A stretch of DNA of 64,000 nucleotides from positions 1-64,000 of the forward strand of contig JAPLJH010000067.1 in the NCBI GenBank assembly GCA_026388695.1, written 5' to 3'. The first letter of the stretch is position 1; each line of letters begins with the position of its first letter. Shown here one piece after another: positions 57,482-64,000 of this stretch. The position numbers and the translations under genes are program-made. This DNA comes from Deltaproteobacteria bacterium. Lineage in GTDB: Bacteria; Desulfobacterota; Desulfobulbia; Desulfobulbales; Desulfurivibrionaceae. The notes under the pieces were generated by a model. That model ran no database searches, had not been told where the DNA came from, and was given only the letters and a program-made list of their open reading frames with translations.

Positions 57482-60400
57482 ATGCAAAAAAAACAAACCT
57501 CTCCCCATGAGTCCATATTTTTCCGCTTCATTCCTCCGGCCTTTCGCGACCTCTGCCAGCGATTGGCCGTGGGGCTGGCGGTCCTCGCCGCTGTCTACAC
57601 CCTGGCCGGATTCCTCCTTGCCCCCTATCTGCTAAAAAGGTTTCTCCCGCAATATGCAGCGGAGCAACTGCACGCCAGGTTGACCATGGACGCGCTCCGT
57701 ATCAACCCCCTCCTCTTTAGATGCGAAATCAAAGGGTTGCGACTGGAGCAAGAGGGCGAAGACGAACCAGTCCTTGCGGTGGAGCGCCTGTTTGTCGATT
57801 TCGAGACAGACAGCCTGTTCCGCCGGGCCTGGACCTTTGCCGATCTGGTCATTGAAAAACCCACCATCCGCCTCAAGATCGACAGCGATGGCCGCCTCAA
57901 CCTGGCGCGGCTCAATCCCTCCGGCTCGGCAGAGGCAGAGGAGGCGAACCCTGCCCCGGCTGAACCCCAACCGCTGCCCCGCCTCTATCTCCAGCACTTC
58001 TCCCTGTCCGGCGGCTCGGCCAGCCTTACGGACCAGAGCAAAAAATCGAACTCCCAACCTTTTGCCATCGACCCGCTGAACATCGAGCTGGTCAAGATCT
58101 CCACCCTGCCAGAACAGCGCGGGGCCTATGCGGTTTCCGCCGCCCTGCCCGAAGGCGGCACCCTTGGCTGGAAAGGCGACCTGTCACTTGCCCCGATTTT
58201 GGCCACTGGCGCCCTTGAGCTTAAAAATTTCAAGCCCGCCACCATCTGGCGCTTTCTCCCGGAGCGGGTCCATATCGCTCCCCCCCCGGGCACTCTTGCC
58301 CTCACGGCAGGCTATCGCTTTGCCTTGCCGGATGGAAAGCCTGCTCTTGAGATGAATCCCGTGACCATCTCGCTCGAGGGACTCGCAGTAAAAGCCATGA
58401 ACGCGGCCCAGCCTATCGTGAAACTCGACACGCTCACCGCCTCGGACGGTCGGATCGATCTGGCCAAGCACCAAGTGCTGTTCCCCTCCCTCGCTTTGCG
58501 TGGCCTTACGGCCACCGCCAACATCGATACCAACGGGCACGGCAACTGGGAAGGCCTTGTCGAGCCAGACGAGAACGAAGAACCCACCCCGCCCTGGCAG
58601 ATCGGGATTGATTCCGTCACCATCGCCGACTCCACCGTGGGATTCAACAACGCCAGCCCCGCCAATCCCATAACCCTCAACCTGGAACTCGCCAAGCTTT
58701 CCCTTGCCAACGCCACAATTGATCTTGCCAAACACAAGGCGTCGGGCAAGCATCTTGCCATATCCGGCGGCGGGCTTGCCCTGAATCTTGGCCTTGCAGC
58801 CCCCGCGAAACCCCTCAAAACGCCAGCCAAAGGACATGAACAGCCCGGGCAAGAATCTCCCTGGAAAACCTCCCTGGATCAACTTGAAATAAACGGCTTC
58901 AGCTTCGGTGTTACCGACCAGGCCACCAAAATCGCCTACACGTTGCGCGATCTCACGGCCAAGACAAAAAACATTGGTCACCCCACCCAGCCCATAACCT
59001 TCGATCTTAAAACCGGTATCGAACAGGGCGGGGAGGCAGCACTGAGCGGAACCGTCTCCCAGAATGGCGACCGGATCGAAGCCCAGGCACACCTCGCACG
59101 CGTTAGTCTCAAACCGCTGGATGCCCTGGTTGACCGGGATGCCGCCGTTGCCCTGGTTTCCGGCAACCTTTCGGCGGATATGCACCTGCTCCGCACCCAG
59201 GTCGAGCAGCAACAGGGTGCCCTCACCCTCGACGGCGACGCCAGCATCAACGATTTGCTCCTCAAGGAAGACGACACCGGCGACCGGCTCCTTGCCTGGA
59301 AAGAGGCGACGGTCAGCGGGTTTGCCTTAAGCCTCAATCCCGACCGCCTCACCATCCGTGAGGTGCGGATGCTGGAGCCGGGGACAAAGATCATCATCTT
59401 CAAGGACAAGAGCCTCAATCTTGCCAAACTCCGCAAGCAAAATACCCCGCAACAGCCCAAGCCAGCAGAGCCATCCGTCAAGGAAAACCAGAAACCCTTC
59501 CCTGTGGCCGTAGATCGGGTCCGCCTGGAAAACGGCGTGGTGGATTTTGCCGATTTCAGCCTGGTGCTGCCCTTTGCCACCCGCATCCATCAGTGCAAGG
59601 GCTCGGCCAATTCCATCTCCAGCGAACCGGCAAGCCGGACCGCACTCAAGTTCGACGGCAGAGTGGGGGAATTCGGCCAGGCCAAGGCGTCTGGCAGCCT
59701 GATGCCCTTTGAGCCCAAGCGATTCACCGACATTACGGTACTGTTTCGCAATGTGGCCATGGCGCCCCTTTCCCCGTATACCGCAACTTTTGCGGGTCGG
59801 GCAATCGCCTCGGGCAAACTCAACCTGGATCTTGAGTACAAGATCAAAGACAGCGAACTGGCCGGAAAAAACTCGGTGGTGATGGAGGACTTCACTCTGG
59901 GCGATCGGGTGGAGAGCCCCAACGCCATGAGCCTGCCGCTTGATCTGGCCATTGCCTTGCTCACCGACAGCCAGGGAAAGATCGATCTGGCGGTGCCGAT
60001 CAACGGCAATGTGGACCATCCGGAATTTTCCTACGGTAACGTTGTTCGGCAGGCAATATCCAATCTGCTCTCCAAGGTGGTGACCGCTCCATTTCGGGCG
60101 CTGGCCAGCCTGTTTGGCGGAGGGGCTAAAAATCCGGACGCGGTTTTGTTCGAGCCGGGACAGGCGAGCCTGACTCCTCCTGAGCAGGAAAAGCTCAAAG
60201 AGGTGAGTGGGGTGCTGGACAAGAAAAAACAGCTTCTTCTCACCGTACATGGGGGCTTTGATCCGGCCTTGGACGGGACTGCGCTCAAGACGGCGCATAT
60301 TCGCCAGGCGCTGGCGCAAAAACTTGGCGAGAAGATCAAAGCAGACGAAGAACCCGCTCCTGTGGCGTTTGACAACGGCAAGACCCAACGGGCGCTGGAA

Positions 60401-60736
60401 TCCCTGGCCGGAGACGAGGGGCTAAAAACCGCGCTGACCGAGTACGAAAAGGCCACGGGCAAAAAGGCCAAACGGGTGAATCCGGCCTTGGCACTGATTG
60501 GAAAAGGCAGTGAGGACCGCGAGTTCTACCAGGCCCTGTTTGCATATCTGATAAAAACCGCGCCATTGCCCCAACCGGAACTAGAGAGGCTTGCCGACAA
60601 AAGAGGGAAGGCAATCGTCCAAGAACTCACAGGCAGGGCCGGAGCGAATACAGACCGAGTCTCCCTTGGCCCTGCCGTGCAGAGCGAAGAAGAGGACGGG
60701 GCCGTACCCGCCAAGCTGGAATTGGGGCTGCGCTAA
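57482..60736 (+). CDS. DUF748-family AsmA-like periplasmic protein
   Basis: 1084 aa with one N-terminal membrane helix (about residues 23-45, RLAVGLAVLAAVYTLAGFLL), the rest in the periplasm. Long beta-rich repeats of the DUF748/AsmA type recur (IDPLNIELVKIST, VVDFADFSLVLPFATRIH, LDLEYKIKDSELAGKN, PLDLAIALLTDSQGKIDLAVP). AsmA-like proteins act as bridges for lipid transport between membranes. Low-complexity Pro/Ala/Glu linkers break the domains. The C-terminal part after about 885 (DAVLFEPGQASLTPPEQEKL) resembles the OmpA-like end of this family. Its ribosome site is hidden in a hairpin. Confidence 0.88.
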   Translation: MQKKQTSPHESIFFRFIPPAFRDLCQRLAVGLAVLAAVYTLAGFLLAPYLLKRFLPQYAAEQLHARLTMDALRINPLLFRCEIKGLRLEQEGEDEPVLAVERLFVDFETDSLFRRAWTFADLVIEKPTIRLKIDSDGRLNLARLNPSGSAEAEEANPAPAEPQPLPRLYLQHFSLSGGSASLTDQSKKSNSQPFAIDPLNIELVKISTLPEQRGAYAVSAALPEGGTLGWKGDLSLAPILATGALELKNFKPATIWRFLPERVHIAPPPGTLALTAGYRFALPDGKPALEMNPVTISLEGLAVKAMNAAQPIVKLDTLTASDGRIDLAKHQVLFPSLALRGLTATANIDTNGHGNWEGLVEPDENEEPTPPWQIGIDSVTIADSTVGFNNASPANPITLNLELAKLSLANATIDLAKHKASGKHLAISGGGLALNLGLAAPAKPLKTPAKGHEQPGQESPWKTSLDQLEINGFSFGVTDQATKIAYTLRDLTAKTKNIGHPTQPITFDLKTGIEQGGEAALSGTVSQNGDRIEAQAHLARVSLKPLDALVDRDAAVALVSGNLSADMHLLRTQVEQQQGALTLDGDASINDLLLKEDDTGDRLLAWKEATVSGFALSLNPDRLTIREVRMLEPGTKIIIFKDKSLNLAKLRKQNTPQQPKPAEPSVKENQKPFPVAVDRVRLENGVVDFADFSLVLPFATRIHQCKGSANSISSEPASRTALKFDGRVGEFGQAKASGSLMPFEPKRFTDITVLFRNVAMAPLSPYTATFAGRAIASGKLNLDLEYKIKDSELAGKNSVVMEDFTLGDRVESPNAMSLPLDLAIALLTDSQGKIDLAVPINGNVDHPEFSYGNVVRQAISNLLSKVVTAPFRALASLFGGGAKNPDAVLFEPGQASLTPPEQEKLKEVSGVLDKKKQLLLTVHGGFDPALDGTALKTAHIRQALAQKLGEKIKADEEPAPVAFDNGKTQRALESLAGDEGLKTALTEYEKATGKKAKRVNPALALIGKGSEDREFYQALFAYLIKTAPLPQPELERLADKRGKAIVQELTGRAGANTDRVSLGPAVQSEEEDGAVPAKLELGLR

Positions 60737-60783
60737 AGGAATCCTGTACAGGGGAAAAGCCCCAACCCTTGAGAGGTAAAAAT

Positions 60784-60825
60784 CTGCGGCCTTGCCCAGG
60801 GGAGAAGGGCTGAGCAAGGCCGCAG
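60784..60825. terminator. bidirectional terminator-like hairpin between convergent genes
   Basis: A perfect 12-bp stem, CTGCGGCCTTGC (60784-60795) and GCAAGGCCGCAG (60814-60825), lies between the plus-strand DUF748 gene and the minus-strand DoxX-like gene. There is no T run, so it may only stall polymerase or protect the 3' ends. Confidence 0.55.
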
Positions 60826-60866
60826 TCGCCCCGACAGGGGAAGAGGGCTGCCGGTGCTGAGGGCGA

Positions 60867-61298
60867 TCACTGGGCACGAACCTTTCCCCCAATCATAAAG
60901 GCCGCGCTCACCAAAAAGATATTCTTCACGATATATTGCCCTTCCAGGGACAACCCGAAAGGCGGGTGGGTAAAGCAAACTTCCGGCAGCAGAACCAAGG
61001 GCAGCATCGTTCCAGGCAGCTGAAGAAGCAACAGCAAAAGGGCGATGCGGATCAACGGTCGATAAAGCAGACACAAGCCCACGGCAACCTCCCACCAGCC
61101 GAGAACCGGCAAGAAAATCTGCGGGGAAAACCAGTAGACCGTCCGCTTGATCAGCTCCTCCTCCGGGCTCATGCCCAAAGGCTTCAACACCCCAAACCAA
61201 ATAAAAATAAAGGCGATGGAGAACCGCATCAGGGGCTGGCAGTACCGGTCCATTCCCCCGGAAATCCTGATGTCGGCCCGATCAAGCCAGGCGTACAT
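60867..61298 (-). CDS. DoxX-like small membrane protein
   Basis: 143 aa with about four membrane helices (MRFSIAFIFIWFGVLKPLG, WWEVAVGLCLLYRPLIRI, ALLLLLLQLPGTMLPLVLL, YIVKNIFLVSAAFMIGG). The pattern GVLKP...WEVAVG...NIFL fits the DoxX/YkgB-like superfamily; function unknown. ATG 61298 has GGAG with 7-base spacing and overlaps the end of the PilZ gene by 17 bases, indicating translational coupling. Longer in-frame starts are unlikely. Confidence 0.75.
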   Translation of the reverse strand: MYAWLDRADIRISGGMDRYCQPLMRFSIAFIFIWFGVLKPLGMSPEEELIKRTVYWFSPQIFLPVLGWWEVAVGLCLLYRPLIRIALLLLLLQLPGTMLPLVLLPEVCFTHPPFGLSLEGQYIVKNIFLVSAAFMIGGKVRAQ

Positions 61299-61884
61299 CT
61301 GCATTCTCCATTGCCCGCGCTTTTCTGTCCAGAGAAGCCCGTCCGGCAGAGACGTAGACAGATTTATATTCCGTGTACCGTGTGTCGTAGGAACATTGCG
61401 GGATGTGGGCATTGTTCAGGATAAAACTTTCCAGTTGCCTGATCTGAGTCTCGGTAAGCTCGCCAAAACGGATCCACCTTTCCATGACGAAATAATCGCT
61501 TGAAAAAAACCGGCAACTCACAGCATCGGCTATGATTTCGAAGGGAATGCCCTGGATGTGCTGACCGCTATAAGTAAAAAGTATCCCTTCCGGCGGCAGT
61601 TCTTCCGGCGGCTGGTTGTCGGCAATGTATGAAAACGACACGCCTCCCATGCTGATGTCGAGCACCCGGCCAACCCCCTGGTGAAACACGTACATTTCCT
61701 GGCGTGGGGTAAACCGGGGGAATTTCCCATGGTGTTCGCCCGGCGCATTGCTGGATCGTGCATGCTTGCCGCCTCCGGTATCGAGCCAATTCCCTGACCG
61801 GTCCCCCAAAGTTTCTCCGCTTCTGAGCGGAAAGGCATTGCGGACAGGGGCGATTCTGCAGATAGCATCTTCCGACTTTCCCAT
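61282..61884 (-). CDS. PilZ-domain protein
   Basis: 200 aa. The c-di-GMP-binding PilZ motifs are present: PRFTPRQEMYVF (RxxxR) near residue 56 and LDISMGGVSFSYI (D/NxSxxG) near 78. The N-terminal 50 residues are unstructured; the C-terminus (about 140-200) has a mixed helical tail. Likely a cyclic-di-GMP effector for surface or motility behaviour; its partner is unknown. Coupled to the DoxX-like gene. Confidence 0.85.
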   Translation of the reverse strand: MGKSEDAICRIAPVRNAFPLRSGETLGDRSGNWLDTGGGKHARSSNAPGEHHGKFPRFTPRQEMYVFHQGVGRVLDISMGGVSFSYIADNQPPEELPPEGILFTYSGQHIQGIPFEIIADAVSCRFFSSDYFVMERWIRFGELTETQIRQLESFILNNAHIPQCSYDTRYTEYKSVYVSAGRASLDRKARAMENADVRLA

Positions 61885-62059
61885 GGCATTTCTCCTTTTT
61901 GCTGACGTATTTTCGTGGCTCGATCAGGCGACAGTAGAAACAATGTAACGGCACTCAATGATAAATAAAAATGAATAATATAAATGTTTATTGCAAATTT
62001 AACTTATGTTACCATCAAAGAAAAAGGCGCTCCAATCACCATCATGCGAGGAATTCTCG

Positions 62060-63034
62060 ATGAGCATCACCCTGAGGCAACTGGAAATCTTTGTCGCGGT
62101 AGCCGAAACCCAGCAGGTGACCAAGGCAAGCGAAAAGCTGTTCCTGACCCAATCGGCAGTGAGCATGGCCCTCAACGAATTGCAGAATCAATTGGGCGGC
62201 CCTCTTTTTGACCGGCGGGGCCGAGCCCTGTTGATCAATGACCGTGGCCGCTATCTTCTACCGTTTGCCAAGGAGATCCTCTGCCAGATCAACAATATCG
62301 AGACCCTGATGACCGAGAAAAAAGACAAGGTTGTCGGCGCCCTCAAAATCGTGGCCAGTTCCACGGTCGGCAATTATGTTCTGCCTTATCTGATCGGGGC
62401 CTTCAAGCACATGCATCCCTCTGTTTCCATCGATATGGAGGTCTGCAACACCAGCCATGCCGAGGAACTCATCGTGGACGGCAGCATGGATCTCGGTTTT
62501 GTGGAGGGCGAGGTCAGCAATGACCAGATTGCCACGATCCCCTGGCTCCAGGATGAGCTGATGGTGATCGCCAGTCCGGGCAGCGAAATAGGCGGCCAAA
62601 AGACCTTCCGGGTGCCGGAGGATCTGGAGAGATGCGAGTGGGTCATGCGGGAAAAGGGCTCGGGTACGGCTCAAATCTTCAAGAAAAAACTGGGCCGCCA
62701 CGTAACCGGACTCAAGGTGGTCATGGAACTGGGCCACACCGAGGCCATCAAAAAAGCGGTGGAATCCAACGCCGGGGTTGCCTGCCTCTCAAAACTGGCC
62801 GTCTGTCGGGAAGTGGATCAGGGATGGCTGGCAGGGTTGCCCGTGGAGGGCGTTGACATGAAACGAACCCTACAGATCATTCAATACAAGAAAAAGGCCA
62901 CCACCAACCTGATGGAGGAATTCATCAACTTCTGCGCCCTGCTCAACGAGTGCAGCCAGGGCTGCGCCTGCTTGTCCTCGCCCTGGAAGCTTCAGGATCT
63001 GTTGGCGAAATCCTGCCAGCAGCCGGGGGCATAA
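62060..63034 (+). CDS. LysR-family transcriptional regulator (CysB-like)
   Basis: 324 aa. N-terminal winged HTH (ITLRQLEIFVAVAETQQVTKASEKLFLTQSAVS read in blocks; LTQSAVSMALNELQNQLG is the recognition region), then a periplasmic-binding-like effector domain (VGALKIVASSTVGNYVLPYL, MDLGFVEGEV). GAGG lies before the ATG at 62060. The C-terminus has a short Cys-rich tail (CSQGCACLS) that is unusual. Target and inducer unknown; divergent from the PilZ operon, so it may control it. Confidence 0.92.
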   Translation: MSITLRQLEIFVAVAETQQVTKASEKLFLTQSAVSMALNELQNQLGGPLFDRRGRALLINDRGRYLLPFAKEILCQINNIETLMTEKKDKVVGALKIVASSTVGNYVLPYLIGAFKHMHPSVSIDMEVCNTSHAEELIVDGSMDLGFVEGEVSNDQIATIPWLQDELMVIASPGSEIGGQKTFRVPEDLERCEWVMREKGSGTAQIFKKKLGRHVTGLKVVMELGHTEAIKKAVESNAGVACLSKLAVCREVDQGWLAGLPVEGVDMKRTLQIIQYKKKATTNLMEEFINFCALLNECSQGCACLSSPWKLQDLLAKSCQQPGA

Positions 63035-63128
63035 GGGGCTGATTTCTCTCCTCGTGTTTAACCTTGACACCGGCAGACAAGATATACATACTAATGCATA
63101 TAAATAATGCACACTGAGGAGGCCGTCC

Positions 63129-63326
63129 ATGAGAACAACGCTCAATATCGAAGATACCTTGCTGGAAAAAGCTGCAAAATTAACTGGCGTTAAAGAAAAG
63201 ACCTCTCTTGTCAAACTCGGATTGCAGGCGCTCATCGCCAAGGAAAGCGCAAAAAGACTTGCCACATTGGGGGGAACTGAAAAAAATCTGGAAATGATCC
63301 CGCGAAGAAAATCCGAGGAATCATGA
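63129..63326 (+). CDS. vapB: VapB-family antitoxin
   Basis: 65 aa. MRTTLNIEDTLLEKAAKLTG is the ribbon-helix-helix start of VapB/DUF2191 antitoxins; the tail (LATLGGTEKNLEMIPRRK) should wrap the toxin. Strong GAGGAGG-like site before the ATG. Followed by vapC after a single base. Confidence 0.93.
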   Translation: MRTTLNIEDTLLEKAAKLTGVKEKTSLVKLGLQALIAKESAKRLATLGGTEKNLEMIPRRKSEES

Positions 63327-63327
63327 T

Positions 63328-63684
63328 ATGATTCTGGTCGACACCTCGGTTTGGGTAGATCATTTACGATCTGGAACCATCGGACTTGACGCATTATTAA
63401 ATGACGGCCAGGTAGTCTGTCACCCGTTTATCATTGGCGAACTCGCTTGCGGACACCTCAAGAATAGAACGGAAATACTCGATCTCCTCCAGGAGCTTCC
63501 CATGGCGATCCGCGCCGATGACGAGGAACTCATCAAATTCATTGACGATTACACGCTGATGGGAAAAGGGCTGGGGTATATTGATATTCATTTACTCATG
63601 TCCGCCATGCTGACCAAGATCCCTCTCTGGACAATTGACAGACGGTTGCATGAAATTTCCTTACAACTTCGCTTAACCCATTGA
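63328..63684 (+). CDS. vapC: VapC-family PIN-domain ribonuclease toxin
   Basis: 118 aa. PIN-domain acidic residues are in place: ILVDTSVWVDHLR (Asp5), IIGELACG (Glu), GYIDIHLLMSAM (Asp) and PLWTIDRRL (Asp). VapC toxins cut tRNA or rRNA when free of VapB. Coupled with vapB, one base apart. Confidence 0.94.
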   Translation: MILVDTSVWVDHLRSGTIGLDALLNDGQVVCHPFIIGELACGHLKNRTEILDLLQELPMAIRADDEELIKFIDDYTLMGKGLGYIDIHLLMSAMLTKIPLWTIDRRLHEISLQLRLTH

Positions 63685-63756
63685 TGTCGCGGGGGCAGAT
63701 ATCCGAACTGACCCCCAAAAATCTTAACGAGCCGACACCCATAGGAATTGACAGCC

Positions 63757-64000
63757 ATGATCGTTGATCGTTTACATAATTACAGATGTTATCCCTTTGG
63801 CAAGGCGTGGCTTGTGGCCTTTGATTTTCTCCTGTCGTTGCCGCACGATGCGGAAGAAAAAAAGTACCACTTGCAAGGCGATGACCTCTTCGCCATTGTT
63901 ATGAGTTATGAAACTTGCGCTCCGGAAACTGCGGAGATTGAAGCACACCGGAAATATCTCGATATTCAGGCAGTTATCAGCGGAGAAAAGGGAATTGGCT
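63757..64000 (+). CDS. YhcH/YjgK/YiaL-family protein, N-terminal part (cut by window end)
   Basis: 81 codons to the right edge: MIVDRLHNYRCYPFGKAW, then YHLQGDDLFAIVMSYETCAP and IEAHRKYLDIQAVISGEKGIG. This is the cupin-like DUF386 fold with the conserved EAHRKYLDIQ motif. Family members affect biofilm/sugar metabolism (sialic acid operons) in enterobacteria; the role here is unknown. C-terminus not in the window. Confidence 0.88.
   Translation, partial: MIVDRLHNYRCYPFGKAWLVAFDFLLSLPHDAEEKKYHLQGDDLFAIVMSYETCAPETAEIEAHRKYLDIQAVISGEKGIG

Overview
The window looks like chromosomal DNA of a Gram-negative, probably anaerobic deltaproteobacterium (Desulfobacterota, most like the Desulfobulbales). 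This is inferred from dnaX-ebfC-recR, an EndoQ-type PHP/UvrD fusion, larC, CysB-like LysR, DUF748 and DUF6763 proteins and moderate-to-high GC coding DNA. No rRNA is present to confirm it.

Region 1 (1-8 kb, minus strand) is housekeeping. In transcription order it holds a CapD/WbpM-type sugar dehydratase, tRNA-Ser(GGA), SRP RNA, dnaX, ebfC, recR, tRNA-Val(GAC), thrS and the first codons of infC, which starts with AUU. The dnaX gene carries a run of ten A at the place expected for making the short gamma subunit.

Region 2 (8-24 kb) is a surface-protein and mobile-DNA region. It encodes three RTX-type proteins likely to leave the cell by type I secretion: a DUF4214-like RTX protein, a serralysin-like metalloprotease and a 965-aa S-layer-like protein. 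Between them lie a TPR/O-GlcNAc-transferase (GT41) fused to a methyltransferase, two small unknown proteins and another methyltransferase. Mobile DNA includes a complete IS1595-family element with 8-bp target duplications, an IS3 remnant fused in frame to a DUF4160 gene, a REP-associated transposase, HicAB and an IS110 fragment between 29-bp direct repeats. A working hypothesis is that GT41 modifies the very Thr-rich S-layer/RTX proteins before export.

Region 3 (24-38 kb, minus strand) is a tightly packed surface-polysaccharide operon. It runs from a GT2 through the Wzm/Wzt ABC exporter, a GT4, a LpxL-like acyltransferase lacking the usual catalytic acid, methyltransferases, more GT2 enzymes, a methyltransferase-GNAT fusion and a PIG-L deacetylase. 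Many junctions are ATGA overlaps.

Region 4 (38-64 kb) is mostly housekeeping: tRNA-Ser(CGA), tadA, a thioredoxin-reductase-like gene, the EndoQ-UvrD fusion, small redox and stress genes, tRNA-Arg(CCG), tilS, galU, priA, def-fmt, a TVP38-like gene, larC, pgpA, DUF748, a DoxX-like gene, PilZ and LysR. Two more toxin-antitoxin pairs (CcdAB, VapBC) are present. The window ends inside a YhcH/YjgK-family gene.
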